A DNA stretch of 64,000 nucleotides from Chionis minor (Eukaryota > Chordata > Aves > Charadriiformes > Chionididae), in NCBI GenBank assembly GCA_013398295.1, contig VZSF01011171.1, positions 1 to 64,000 of the forward strand, in the 5' to 3' direction. Every line of letters starts with the position of its first letter. Position 1 is the stretch's first letter. The notes beneath the pieces were generated by a model that had not been told where the DNA came from, did not search any database, and saw only the letters and a list, made by a program, of their open reading frames with translations. Positions 48,296 to 61,686 of this stretch are shown here, piece by piece. The position numbers and the translations under genes are program-made.

Positions 48296-48372
48296 TCATG
48301 GAGAAACTGAAGAAAAACAGTTATGAATTTTGCCTAGTCGTTTACACACAGAGTAACAGAGTTCTGGCCAAG
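48296..48372 (+). repeat. Possible ancient MIR-like remnant
   Basis: The order ATGGAGAAACTGAAG, ACAGTTATGA, TTGCCTAGTC, ACACAGAGTAACAGAGTTCT resembles the MIR-type core, in which GGAGAAACTGAGGC, AGAGGTTAAG, TTGCCCAAGGTCACACAG and a GCAGAGC-type block occur in that order. The match is in order and spacing more than in exact bases. Ends and strand are approximate. Confidence 0.4.
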
Positions 48373-50095
48373 TTCACAAGAAAGCAAATTTAGAGGAAGC
48401 ATAAGTCACAGTCACATGCCATATTCCAGAGGGGAAGAAAATTCTTCTCCATTAAAGAGTCCTAAATCTTACTTACTTGATTTTATTATAACCCAGGCTG
48501 AAAAATAAAAATCAGTAGTTCAGTTTTCTTTGAATATGTCCTAAGTTTAAGCAATTGCATGGTATTTGAAGTCATAGCAATGCATAAAGGAAGTAATCAA
48601 AAAGAACTACTAATATAAGCGTGCATAGAAGTGCATTGAAGTCTTATTTGAATTCATGCCTGCTCTAGTTTGTGAACACAGCCATAAAAAGATCTCTTTT
48701 GTCTTTGTTTCATTTGTTTACATTAGATAAACTAATACCATGGGAATTCCTGCTGTTGATAGGAACAATCTAGTTTAGAGATCCTGATTTATACTATCAC
48801 AGTATCGTACTGAGTGCAACTAGGTTTAAAAGATTCTGAACAGAAGTCCCTAATGAACCATATTTATTCTGCAGAAATGAGGGCAGTCATCAACTCAGCT
48901 AAAGCAAAGAATAATCCATACGTACCTGACTGCAGTCATAAAATTGATGGGGGAATGCTGATTGTGCAAAGAAAAAAATTCTGTGTATGTGAAAAAGGTT
49001 TTGTTCAATGAGATTACAGATGAAAGAAAAAATCCGTATTATAGTAAACTTCTGCTTGTTATTCTTGTATAACAAAATAAAACCCCAGATCTTCAAGTTA
49101 TCTTAAACTAGTCAGTATTCATGGCTAAAAGTGAATGGTACTTGCTGTCATCTGATGAGAGGACCTAACCTGCTCACTGGATTTAGGACAAACATTCGTA
49201 TTATGCTTGCAGAGTCAGTGCCCTGACTTACTCTTAGAATCAGACTGATTTCAAATATTTTTCACATGTGTATAGCTATATACAGACCAGACGGGAGTGG
49301 TGTATCTTTTGAAAGATTACTGTGCCAGGCACCGCAACTGCCTTAGTTCCACACATAATGCAAATATCACTAATGCACTTTTGAAAAAGCAAAGAATATT
49401 TTAACTCTCCTTAGCTAAAAGCTTGATCTAAGCATTGCTTACACTGAACGTAGACTACATATCCATATTCATATGAGTTATTGAAGTAGGTTGCATCTTA
49501 ATATTTCTGACTAAACTCTTCTAATCCAATTTAGACCATTATCCAAGCAGTTTGCACTGAATGTTTTGCAAAATCATGAGTTAAAACCTAAAGTACTAAA
49601 TGACAAGAATTGCCCTAAAATGTTTATTTTTGTCCTGACTATAATGGGTTTTGTGCCTGGAGTAGCTAACAGCATCACTCCTCTTCCCTGCACTTTTTGT
49701 TTTGTATAAGTGATTAGTTAATTAATTCCTTGAGGAAAAAAGCATATATAAACAAATACATAATTTCTACTCTCAAAATTACATCATGAGTTTTGGCATA
49801 AGTATTTCAAATCTTTAAAAGAAAAAAAACCCAGCATATCAACTAATATCAACTAGAGATTTTCGTCAAGTATAGAAAATCTATTAAACATTTTTTATAC
49901 TGCAAATAAGGTATTCCAATGTTTTTTCCAATGGTATTCATGACATAGCACTATATGAACCACACTTCAAATGAAACAACTACAGTAAGAATTGTTGTTT
50001 TGTCTTATAACTTTTGCAGTATCATCTTTCTGTGTGCATGTATGGGAGACTATCCCCTTTCATGATGTTTCTTCTTTTTTTTCTATATTTTGCAG

Positions 50096-50190
50096 CCCGC
50101 ATGCAAGCTGTCTTGAACAAGAAAAGAAAAGAAAATGAAAAGAAAAATGAAGACCACAAGAGGAAACTTTTATTGTTAATGTACATGTAG
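50096..50190 (+). other. Weak candidate 3' terminal exon
   Basis: A pyrimidine-rich stretch (50068-50090) ends in TTTTGCAG at 50095, a good splice-acceptor shape. In the frame starting at 50098, 30 codons follow (RMQAVLNKKRKENEKK... ending LLLLMYM) before a TAG at 50188-50190. An AATAAA lies about 160 bp further on, near 50351. The peptide is Lys/Glu-rich because of an AAAAG-type run, so chance is a serious alternative. No partner exon was identified upstream in the window and the peptide matches no protein I recognise. Confidence 0.12.
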
Positions 50191-53100
50191 CTATATTGCT
50201 TTAATACTTATAAGTCAAAATTGCATCTAATTTCTGTGCACTTTTCATCCTAATTTACTATTTCTCACAAGTAGGGTATGCTCTAGAAAACAGTACATTT
50301 GTTTTCATCTATTCCAATCTATTTCATCTGGTGAAATATATAAGTACATAAATAAATATATACCTGCAGACTCATAAAAAATGCTTTTTACAAATTTTGA
50401 ATACTGTTAGAGGGATTAAAAATATTGGAAGAGAAATACAAAGAGCTACATTTCTCATGTAGATTACTGTAATGCAAACATAATGCTGCATCTCTTCTAA
50501 CCGCAGATGGACCAGCTCAAAAATAGTCACGCCGAACCCCTCAGATGGTATATATCTCAGATATCAGCAGTTTGATTTCTTTAGATCTTTCAATTTGTGC
50601 TGTCAGCAAACTAGCAAGGGCAGACACAGTAGCTGTATACCAGCAGCTGAATATCCCTGATCACATTTTAACCTGAAATTATATAGCTTTCACATAATTA
50701 CCTGTCAGTGAAATGTGGCATCGATTGGTCTTTTTTAAAGTATTTTTTTATCTTACATCTTCCAAGCTCTCTTTTAAAATTGAATGAGATATTGCTGTGA
50801 CACCATTTTAAAGTGAAAAATGTTAGTTTCAGTACAATATTCTGTTTTATTCAAATATATGTAGGTTCTTCTTCCCATATCCTTTTTCTGTTCTTTTTGA
50901 GGGAGACAAGGGCATTGAAAAGTCTCAGACCTTAATTTCCATGATTAAAGAAAAAGATTTATCGTATGACACTGAATATGGTACAGAGTTGTTTAAAAAG
51001 TGGCTTTGTCCGGAAGCTGTTATGATGTCATCATAAGTGTAATTCTTTATCTATACAGTACTTTTCTGCATGATCAATATTTCAAGCCAACAACCATAAT
51101 TTATTACTTAATGGACAGTGTGATTAATGGAATGTAACATGTTTTAATCATTCTTAAATTTTTCCTCTTCTGTCATGATCAGAAATATTAATTATGTTTG
51201 TTCTGAATTTCTTCATAGTTCTCCACAGTTCTTTTTCTGTTAAGCAGGTTCCACGCTAAATATTTTAAATCTTTACCTATAGATGTGTATATATAAATAA
51301 AGTATACTCAAAAATATGAATTCCAATGAAACCCATACCAGTGGTCCCTGATGAATGATAGATGCGGAATTTCTTCCAGCAAGATACCCACTTTTATTAA
51401 TACTTCAGATATTTCATAATCTCTAGATTTTTGTTACTTGGTATGGTTGCCAACTTCAACTCACAATTTAGTTCATAATTTTTCACATGTTAAATGTTTA
51501 TTAAGCAGCTAAAAATTTGGCATCTCTCAAGCATTTTACTCTTCTTTTGATGTCTAGAGTCCTCACATGATGCAGCTGAGTCACATAACAGAAAATGCAA
51601 TGCTGACATTCACAGAGTGAATGCAGCCAAACCAGAAATATAGCTCTATCCTATGCACTTTCCGGCAGATCATATTTCTGATTTGTTTCACTACTCCACA
51701 TGTTTTGGCTAACTTGTGCTTTTTGTGTAGAAATAGCATATAAGCTAATACAAACCAGACTAACCTACTAATGTGAATGAGACTCAATTAACGTTTTACT
51801 AAGAACTAAGGCAAAGTACGAAATGAAATTTCTAAGGTAGTAGAAATTCAAAGAAAGCAAAACAGGAAAGAAATGTTCTGATATCTACAGGACTTCAGAG
51901 ACACCCAATGAATATTTATTTGGTCATTAACAGGAAAACCCATCTGACTCCAATCACATTAAACTTTCACACTAATGTCTTTTTATCTCTCTGTATAAAC
52001 CAGCATCTTTCACACTTCTTCATGTTTTCTAGTCAAGTTAAATGGGTTTTACATTGGTAGGTTTATGTACAAAATACTACTTCACTAAACCCTTTCTTCT
52101 TGCCATCTCTGTGTTTGGGGGTTATTTGTTTTCAGTTATTTTTAAACAGGATTCTTTATGAAAGCCTTTTTCTACAATTTATCCATAAAAATATTTTTAC
52201 ACTTTCAGCTATGACAGAATACTAATTATTTTCAAGTGTATACTTTACTGATCAAAATCAGATAGTTTATAAATAAAATAAATCCAGCTCTATATAGATT
52301 AGTAACGCTGTATCTACTAGTGCTATAGTATATAGAACTGATGATCTTCTCAGGACTGATCCATGGTGTTACTGCGGCAGTTTTGATTCTGATCATCTGA
52401 AGCTGTGTAGTAGTCCATGCTCATGGGAGCCAGTGAAGCCATGATAGTCTACATTAGCTGAGAATTTGGCAGGATCACCACCTATCAGTCTCATACAATT
52501 CTGTATTAGTGATGCCTGTGTTGCCAGAAATTAGTACACACTACAGTGCCTTTGGAAGATTCGCAATTACCATGTCACAGGAAGGAAAAACAAAGACATT
52601 TTCAGAGGTCGATTGAAGACCCATCTGTATGCTGAATGGTCCCACAAGTCTGGCTAAAAGCCTGTTCAACACACATTTCTGAGCTGAATTTATTGACGGC
52701 TTTCAAGCTTAAGACCCTTCCAATGTATAATGGGCAAACGATAGTAACTGCAAAAGCATTTCCCGTTGAGCATATGGGGGTTTGTTTGCCAAAGTCCAGA
52801 CCTCTGTTAAGCAAAGCAGCCCTTACAAACCAAAATGCCCATCAAAATCTATAGAGAGTTATTAGCAGTGATTCATGTTTCTGACACATAGATTTAGTTT
52901 GCAACTATTAATAACTTATTGAGGAAAGAAAAAATGATTGTACTTCCTGAGTTTTGGAACAAATCTGGTGCCAGAAATGGGTTCCAATTGGCTGGAAACC
53001 ATGGGACAAACCTTTGAATTAATACCAATAGCACATCCTCATTTCCTATTTAATGAGAAACCGTTTGGTCCTGGTTTGATTTCACCAATAAGCCTTCCCC

Positions 53101-53338
53101 AAGCTCTAATTGCTTCCTGCACTTCTAAGATTTCTCTCTTCCTTTTTTTCTTCTCTACCTTAATCCCCATTATCAATTTCCTGTGACCACCTTAAAGGTT
53201 TTTTTTTCCTATTTGTTCAGTCATTATCAGACATATCTGAAAATTTCCTTCACTTGGAATTTTCTGGGTGTTACAGCATTGTTTTGCTAACCCTAGCCCC
53301 TCATTGTGGGATCCTTAATTAGAAGTCTGACAGAACTC

Positions 53339-53400
53339 TGCTAGGATGAAGGACATTCTCTCTCTCTCTCTGCTAGAACGAAGAACATACTCCCTCTCCC
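53339..53400 (+). repeat. Two-copy 30-32 bp tandem repeat with CT tract
   Basis: TGCTAGGATGAAGGACATTC plus a CT run (53339-53370) is followed by TGCTAGAACGAAGAACATAC plus a degenerate CT run (53371-53400). The second copy differs by several substitutions. Confidence 0.7.
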
Positions 53401-56400
53401 TGTTATTGCGTGTATTGTATGTGAGAATATATCTAAGATAAGATAGCATTATGACAGAATATGAAACAGAAAAGCCAAATTTCAAGTTAATGAGAGCTTT
53501 TGTTTAGATAAATGTGAGTAAAACAGAAATGGAGAAGGGGGAAAACACTCAATTTGAATTCAGAGGTACTGGGCAGTTCTAACAGCTAATAAAGGAATAG
53601 GAAAGAAATATGATTTGCAACAATTTTGAAGAAGGGAAAAAAAACACCGTTACAAATAGTTCTGGGTTTACGTCTAGCCAAGTAGGAAGGCAGAGGCAGA
53701 TAATAATGTGATTACTTTGGTAATGATATGCATTAGATACATTATGGGAAACAATAATACTCCCTACTGAATGCAGTCAATCCAGTTATTGATTTTTCTT
53801 AATGGTAAAAGCACTGCTCCAAAACCTAAAAGAGATATCCTTTATTTATTCTCTCTCCCTCATGAGGCCCATCTCCACAGTCCTCTTGATGCAGAGTAGA
53901 AGACAGAGATAATAGAGTAATGTATATCTAATCTGACACCTACTGGGCCAGGCCAATCTTTCAGATAAAAGTTGCCCAGGTCACTGCTGCTATTCAAAAC
54001 AAAATGTATGAGTAACAAAAATTAAAAAATCAAACTTCAGTTTTTACTTGAAACATTGGTTAATTTTATTTTGTTCCATTTATCTCCTTTCATTCCAGTT
54101 TTTAAGGACCCTCTGTAAGCATATACTTCCTGAAATGAGTTCGTCTGACTGCAAAGCTAGCTAAACCTCTCTGATGGGCTGCTCCAAAGTCCTTGCACTT
54201 CTTATCTGCACTCCTTTAACTTATATTTAATATGGCCAGATTTTTAACTAGATTGCAAAATAGAGATTCACCAAAGCTCCATCTTCTATGTTGCTGTAGC
54301 CTGTTTTCAGCAACAATATGACACACAGAATCAAAACAAGCTCTACAGCAGAATAAAGTTTTTGTCTTGCCTTTTTTTTTTCTTTTGCATTGACAAGAAT
54401 AAAGCCCCTGAATAGATTAAGAAAAAGAATAGAATTGAGTCAAAAATCACTTTTGTGATTGATCTGACACATCAGTAAAATCAAAGTATTTGTACCAACC
54501 ATTTTTATTATGGCTGATTTTCATTCTTACTCACTTCTATTTTTGAGTGCAAAGAGAACAAAAGATCTCTATATCATGCTGTTATCCCTTGAGTAGATTA
54601 ATCTAAACCTTTCAGAGACATCTGGAAATGTCCAAGATGACAAAGCTCTAATCAACTAGAGAGAGTAGGCTAGACATTCAGTATCCTCTACTATCATCAG
54701 TATGGATACCTTTATGACAGGGGTGTAACTAATGTATTTTTGCATAAAGTGATAAAAAAGGATATAAGACACAAATAAAAATTAAACTTAATAAATATCA
54801 AGTCTTAGTGTAATGTTACTGATTAATGACTGGCCTAACACATTTTTCATATAAATATGTAGCTTGGTAGTCAAATTCATGGATTTGGGACAGAAAGAAT
54901 CATTATTTCTGGATCTAAAATTATAATTATATTCAGCATAATCTATTTAAAATCTCTAGTTTTTATGCTACCCTCTCAAGAACTACGAACAAGTAACTAA
55001 ACAAAGAAATCAGTTCAAAAACAATATATACAGGATATGATTCATGGGTTCCAATCTTATTATGTAAACATAGGCATCTACATCCATATTTAGAAGCATA
55101 ATTCTCATAAATACTGGGTCTTCACAGTTTCTGTTGACTTGTGATGAAAACATTCCACTGAATTTGATTTTTATTTTAAACAAAAATTCAGTCATATCAA
55201 CGGCAGTTAAAAGTAGGTATAGTTTTGTGTGGAACAAAACCCACCAGTAGAATGGCGGTGCAGGTGGTCATTAAGTATTATATTTTATTTGTTTTCCCTT
55301 AGGATTGTAGCTTATAAGCTCATTTTAAAAAATATTATCATTATCAGCCTGCAGCTGAAACAGACTTAATATGCAGAAATTTTGCTGCTTCTGTGACTAG
55401 ACAAAAATGTGGCACTATGTGGGGATCTCTCGTTCCAGTAGATTTTTACTCCTGGAATTGTTAGGCTGAGTTATGAAACTTGATTATTTTAGAAGTGTAA
55501 TTTATGCCTCCTCCAACACTCACTTACATGAGCTTTATCTTTTGAAAAGTCATAGAGGAAGGAAACCAAGTGTTTCACCAAGGCCAACAAGATGACTTGT
55601 TTCTGTTGTCTCCATCCTATAATCAATGGAAAGACTGCTATAGATATCAAGCTTTTTCAGGTTTGCTCATCATTCACTTGTACATTGACTTCAACTATTA
55701 AGTTTGGCTTTTAACACTTCTGCAAATCAGCTCCAGGGTACAGCTGTAAAACCTGAAGAATTAAATGCTTCATACTTGAAAATATTTGAGGTGGAGTTTC
55801 AGTCTTCTATTTTCCGGATCACCGGTTCTGATCAAATTTCTTTGATCCTATGTCAATAACAAAAATCAAATGAGCTAAATGCTGACGCTGGTACATTTCA
55901 GCTGAACAGCAACTCATTCCCTGTTTCCTGCCAATATGTAACACGGACATATTAAGACAAATAATATTTTTTAAAATCCAGACCATAACTGCCAAAATCA
56001 ATTTAGGTCACTCCTAAAATACACACAGATTTTAAAATAAACCTAATTTATTGTAAGTTGTACAATTGTTGTATAAACTAGAAGGCTTTTTATATCACAA
56101 GCTGTAGTTTCACCAGCTTGCTTCTAACTATTGTTTCACATGTTTCTGCAGTATGACTCACACTTTTTTCCTGAATGATTAATGATTGAGAATGTATTAT
56201 TGAATACACAAGAAAATCTTTATCTCCCTCATAATCTAATGCATTTTCATTGTCATTAAAATGAAAAGATAGGGTATCTCCATTTGCAATATGATAATTT
56301 TGCTGTGAAACAGCAGGAAAATGTAACAGAAGGAAAAAAAAGAAAAACATTTAACAATTTTTCTTTATGATCCACCTACAAATTTAAACATTTCTGAGAG

Positions 56401-57159
56401 GTCAAGCTAATAAAGCCAGGAAAAACAAAGGAAGAAATAAAGTGTTAACTTTTAAGTATTAAACTGGGAGAATGATAAGGACACCTAAGAATATAAAGTT
56501 TTTCTTGCACTTCCAATATTAAAAGGAGTCACCATTACTTAAAGGTACCATATTAGGTTCTCTTTTTAATTCATCTTCATTTAGAACCTTCCCAGCTTTA
56601 AAATGTACCAACTTAGTTCTCCAATTCATGCAGAGAGATCATTCTTCAAAGATGAAATGTTGTGTTTATCCAGTGGTTTCATTTCCCAAATCCCCAGCCA
56701 AACATGAATAGGCAGTTTCAGCAAAAACTCTTTGGGATAATTTTGAATAGAATACTACAAGAATATTTACATAATTTTCCACATTGATAAATACCTAGAA
56801 ATCTTTGATCCTGCATCTTCTTCCATCAATCCCTAAACATTAGGCGTTCAAACCAGAGCTGATACTTTTTGAAAAATTTTTAAATGTGCACTGGAAATGC
56901 AGGTGTTGGTGTTTGTTGTCCTGCAAAAGTATATTTGTTGAATGAAAGAAAATCCTTAGATAGATTCTGAAAATTTTTTATCTATTCATAATAAACTAAA
57001 TGAATGTAATTCCTCCCCCCTGACTTCCTTAAAATGACATTGTGGCAATCTTAAGTTTATCTGCTTCAACAGGCAATGCAGCTATACAGAATAAATAGAT
57101 TCCATATGATATGAAAGGAAGCAAAAATATATAATCTTTAAGTATTCATACCCATATAC

Positions 57160-57285
57160 TTAATTCATATATATTAATTTATTTTCACGTATTCTATTGA
57201 ATTCTAAATTTCTATTCTAAATCTATATTTATTTTCATATATTCTATATTTATATTATATAAAATATAATCATATATTTTCATAT
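57160..57285. repeat. AT-rich low-complexity block
   Basis: Repeated ATTTTCATATATTCTA-like and TATATTTAT-like steps over about 125 bp, with almost no G or C. It is a degenerate AT repeat without a single clean unit. Confidence 0.6.
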
Positions 57286-60200
57286 TGACCAAAAACAATG
57301 AAGACACATAAAGTTATATATCATTAAACATAGAAAAACTCTACAGGTTGTCACCGGGCTCTCCAGGTTGACGTGTTTTTTTTTAAATTCCCAGCTTTCT
57401 TATTTTTTAATACAAGTGTTATGTTCTCAGAATATAACTTTTCTGCAAAAAGGAAGCAAATCAAATGAGGTAGAAAGATGAAAAATCTAGGCACCTGCAA
57501 TAACAATAAAACCATCACCCTTATACTTATGATTTCTATAAAAGTAAAAAAGTCTTCTAAATGAAGTTATTTACATATGCCATATTTATTTTGTTTAGTA
57601 ATGATGCTTTGACAGAAGTGAAAAATTTGGAAAAAAATGTTTAAGGAATTTTGGCTGCTGTTATACGTAAATAAAAAAAAAAATGGAGAGTTACAGTTAG
57701 ACTATCAACCTTTTCTTCAATTTCCTAGCCTTTTTCTTTTTTCATCTGAACTTCAGCAACTACTTAAAAGAAAAAACCCTTTATTTGGAAAATACAAATT
57801 TTAGTATCTTTCATAGCACTTAGCTTTCTTGCTACTGTTTTTTTTAATTATTATTATTATACTGTCAGATGTATTTGCCCTTGCAGAGTGCTTTGCATTT
57901 GCAGCAACTCTAAAAGCTTGTATTGTGGCACTGTTTTTATAAGGAAAAATATAAAATGAACATTATTATTTCCACGAGAGCAATAACCAGCTTTGTTAGT
58001 GTCCTGCCCCCATACCATGAAACCTGCTACTGCTGATAAAAACTAAAACCCTCTGTCATACTTCCCATGTTTTTTGGCTTTGGATATTTTGGCTGATAGT
58101 GCTTGAACTGCCTCCTGCTGCTGGATAACCAGCCCAGGGAAAGGAAAAGTGAAATTTAGCTAAGAGATTGGTATTTCAGCTTCCTCCTGAACCTCTACGT
58201 TGAAACACAAGAATGATTTAGCATCCACTCTGACAACAACAGTTGTCTTGTCTGGTCACTTACACCTTTTCAGCGTGGCTGTAAAGCCCTACTGAGATGA
58301 GCTTATAATATTTTAGAGGACATCTAGCACAAATTTTTCACACAAACTATGCCAGTGAGTGGAGAAGCCGAAGGGGTGGAGGAACCAGCCCCAACATCAG
58401 CTGCAGAAATGCTCCCTGTAGTAGTCCATCCCTGCCACTGAGAAGCAGGGCTGAAGTGTATTCTTGTATCTCAGGGAAACAGTTCTCCTTCCTCTTCTTT
58501 GTGCTGTGAATTAGGGAGACTAGCCTACATCTACAAAGACACTTTTCAAATGACACGCTGTGCGTTTGCAGCCTAGTGCAGCACCATACAGTGGCAGAAA
58601 CAAAGTGCTGCAGCCTAGTGAAAAGCTTTAAAATCTATTTCACCAGGAAAAACCTCTGCTTGGCAAAGACAACAACAAACGTGAGTATATTTGAGAATCC
58701 AAATGCTGAATCATTTTAGTAACGCAAAATACACGGTTTCCTATTTGATAAAAATATAGAATTTTATTTGTGGTTTCAGTAGTGAAAAGTGGGTGTGGGA
58801 TATGCTCTAAAAATATTAACAAGAAAAAGGTTTTATACCATGTTAAATACTTCCATGGCAATGCATTCAGGCCTATGTTAAGGTCTATGTATATGCACAA
58901 TATCTTTTAATTAAATTTTGGTGGACAGAAGCTCATTATTTCCACAACCCTTCACATCAAAGATACTAGGGTTGTTATTACTATCGTAAAAATAACAGTT
59001 TAAAACAGAAAATGAATGTATTTTGAAATTCAACCTGCAGCACTAAGAAAGAAAGTAAATTGAAATATACACATATATGTGTGCGTGTGTAACATGCAAA
59101 ATGCTGAAACGTTGTTTGCATTCTGCCCGTTGGCCCAATGCCAGAAAGAACTAACGAGCGGAAATAGCACAGTGCCCCTGGAAAATAACTCTAAAAATTT
59201 GCACACCTATCTGCCAAGACATATGATAAGGAAGAATCAGTGAAATGTTAATGGAAAAAGAGGTAATTTCCCCATAAGAAGGCAAGGTAAGCTTTAATGG
59301 GAACCGAATTATGTCTGCAGGGTAAGGACAAATCTGCTGGCAGCACTTAAGTAAATTTGATCGAAAGCAGCTAGCAATTCCCAAGTGTAGAAATATTAGA
59401 CTGCTTGTACTAACAGAAATTATATTCCACTTTGATGATTTAATTCTTGAAATGTATAGCAGAAATGCAGAACAAACACAAAGGATGGAAGCCAACTCCA
59501 GGCAGGCAGTCAGCTGACAAGTCATTGCCTTCCAATAATTTTTGGCACATTCCCTACATTTCAAAAGGCCAGCAAATATATGTAATTCTGAAAACTTCTG
59601 TATGCTACAAATCTGAATTTGAGTTGAACTACAATGTGTGAATATATTGCATTTCTGTGGATATGCTATGAATAGTGTAAATTAATGTTCTGTATGCTTT
59701 AAAGCACAAAACCAGCATGGCATTCAATTTGACTCATCCAGTGATATTCAAAGTGCTATAATGAACAGGATTTTACCAATCTGTTACTGCATTTTCTCTT
59801 CCTCTTCTCTGGATTTATTCTACTCCTGCTTTGTGACTCTGAGCGATGATCCCTAAAAGTTTAAATGATCAGCTAAATGAGCTTACACATCGGTCTTCAG
59901 CATGAGTAACGAGAAGAGACACCACAGAGGGCTACCTCATAGTCCTTAAAAACATATCACGCTCTCAGGAAATTTCACAGTGTATCAAGGTCACAGTGAT
60001 ATTCTGGAGATAGCTTTTGCATGTCAGAGTATTTAGAGCATTGCAAAACCATGGTTAATTCTATTGATGGACGTTGTACAGCCACCATTACCATCAGACA
60101 CGTGCACCGTGGAAACGCTTCTCAGCTCCTCTAGGAGGATTTCAGCTAGGCCTTTGGGTGGGCTAATAAAAAAAGACAAAAAAAATTTGGTTAAAACAAA

Positions 60201-60377
60201 ATATAAAAACCTGCAATGTTAAATGACTTACATTAATAATTTATTAATGAAAGTCATCCTCATGTGGTGGTAACAGCCATTAACTGAAAGATCCTGTCTG
60301 TACCAGTGGTCATGTCAGCTCTACTTGTTTCACAAAAGCCAGCTGGACTAATAATGAGGACAGATTCAAGTCTTTTC

Positions 60378-60407
60378 GGGGTGGGGGGGTGGAGTGGGGG
60401 GAGGGGG
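60378..60407 (+). other. G-run tract, possible G-quadruplex
   Basis: Thirty bases hold four runs of at least four G (4, 7, 6 and 5 long) separated by T, TGGAGT and A. This satisfies the usual quadruplex pattern on the + strand. It stands out because the surroundings are AT-rich. No promoter, gene or repeat family was identified next to it. Confidence 0.7.
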
Positions 60408-60768
60408 AAACCAAAAACACCAGACCTTTGCCACTTTAATTTTTAAGGAGTTTTTTTAGTTTGTATTTTCATAACAGGAAATTCAAAATTTAACACTCTT
60501 TTTGTATTGCTTTAACATACCTATTGAAATGGATTTCTCCTAAGTTAATTTACAAATTTGGAAAATGTTGTTATCCTCAACTTCAATAAAGGGGAAGAGA
60601 CATGATGACTTGTTCAAAATCATCCAGAAAGCAAGCTAAGTACACCAGGAAGAGAACCCACTTCAGTGCTCTCCTGAAACTCAAGCCAGTAATATATGTC
60701 ATAAAAACATCAGTCTGTATTCCACTTGACTTCTGTCTTTCCTATACATCAGTATCTGCTAATACTTT

Positions 60769-60873
60769 CATAGAATCATTAAAATCATAGACTGGCTTGG
60801 GTTGGAAGGGACCTTTAAAGGTCGTCTAGTCCAACGCCCCCTGCAATGAATAAGGACATCTTCAACTAGATCA
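60769..60873 (-). mobile_element. CR1 LINE 3' end fragment
   Basis: About 105 bp read on the - strand: CTAGTTGAAGATGTCCTTAT, then a stretch with TTGGACTAGACGACC, then TTTAAAGGTCCCTTCCAACC and worn octamers (TCATAGAATCATT on the + strand). It is the tail of a CR1, close to the common bird consensus, truncated after roughly 100 bp. No coding sequence remains. Confidence 0.9.
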
Positions 60874-61037
60874 CTTTACCACAATGGTCTTCCTTGCAAT
60901 GTCTTCAAAAGACATGTATTTGTGAAACTACCATTTTCATTTGCTTGATCTCTTAAATACCTTCTGTCATTGACTTTTCTGTATTTAAGTATTTGGCTTG
61001 ATAATTAAGATTCCTGCAAACATAGTATCTCTATGTA

Positions 61038-61096
61038 AACAAAACAAAACAAAACAACACAACACAACACAACACCACACAACACAACACAACACC
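61038..61096 (+). repeat. AACAA/ACAAC microsatellite
   Basis: AAAAC units change into ACAAC units, with two CACC interruptions, over about 59 bp on the + strand. The 61-codon frame crossing it (poly Thr/Gln/His) is a product of the repeat. Confidence 0.9.
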
Positions 61097-61670
61097 AAAA
61101 GAAAAAGGAACCAAGATAAATGCTTTGATCTGATTTTAGTGTTATTTAAAAGATCAGTTCAAATTTTGAAAAACAGGAGATGATTCAGATGGCACTGGGG
61201 GAAATATTTTAAAACAGTTTACCAGAGTAAGTAGGTTATCATCTTTCTTAATAAATTTCTAGAAGAGGAAAACAAGGTGTCTCCTATCTAACTGGACTTT
61301 TTGATCTGGTATCCCATAAAAAAGGTTTCTTTTGTTGGTAGAAGAACAGACTAACAAAAGAAAAAAGGAAATGAAACATAGCAATGTTTTGTACTACAAA
61401 TGGATCAGCTGGGCTCGAGCCAGGTTGCTAGCATAGTTTGTTAGTGGTTCACTGTGGGAGCAATCTTACTTTTATGAATAATAATTTCATTAATGATTTT
61501 TTCACAAAATGCAGACCACACAAAACCATATTGCAAATCTGGGGTGCACTGTAAATACAGGGAAGGATCAGGGTGCAGTAAGGAAAGAAAAGTGCTCTGG
61601 AAGACTGTAGATGCAGAAACAAGATGAAACACAGAGACTTAGGATGGAGACTTGGGATCAATACAAAGAT

Positions 61671-61686
61671 TTCTTTCTTTCTTTCT
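61671..61686 (+). repeat. Short TTTC microsatellite
   Basis: Four TTCT units in a row within AT-rich DNA. Confidence 0.7.

Larger units (their letters stand above)
48373..60768. other. Non-coding AT-rich stretch, no firm gene
   Basis: About 12 kb without a supported gene. A weak candidate terminal exon (50096-50190), a short tandem duplication (53339-53400), an AT-rich block (57160-57285) and a G-run tract (60378-60407) are listed separately. The longest open frame is 137 codons on the - strand (59151-59564), without recognisable features beyond a few hydrophobic patches. No RNA gene was recognised. Confidence 0.55.

Noticed and set aside
57868..57925. L2/L3-type 3' end (GCAGAGTGCTTTGCATTTGC)
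   Set aside because: Only a short vague resemblance to old LINE tails; not enough to call.
59151..59564. 137-codon minus-strand frame as a membrane protein
   Set aside because: Hydrophobic patches alone in AT-rich DNA are weak evidence; no start context, splice context or family resemblance.
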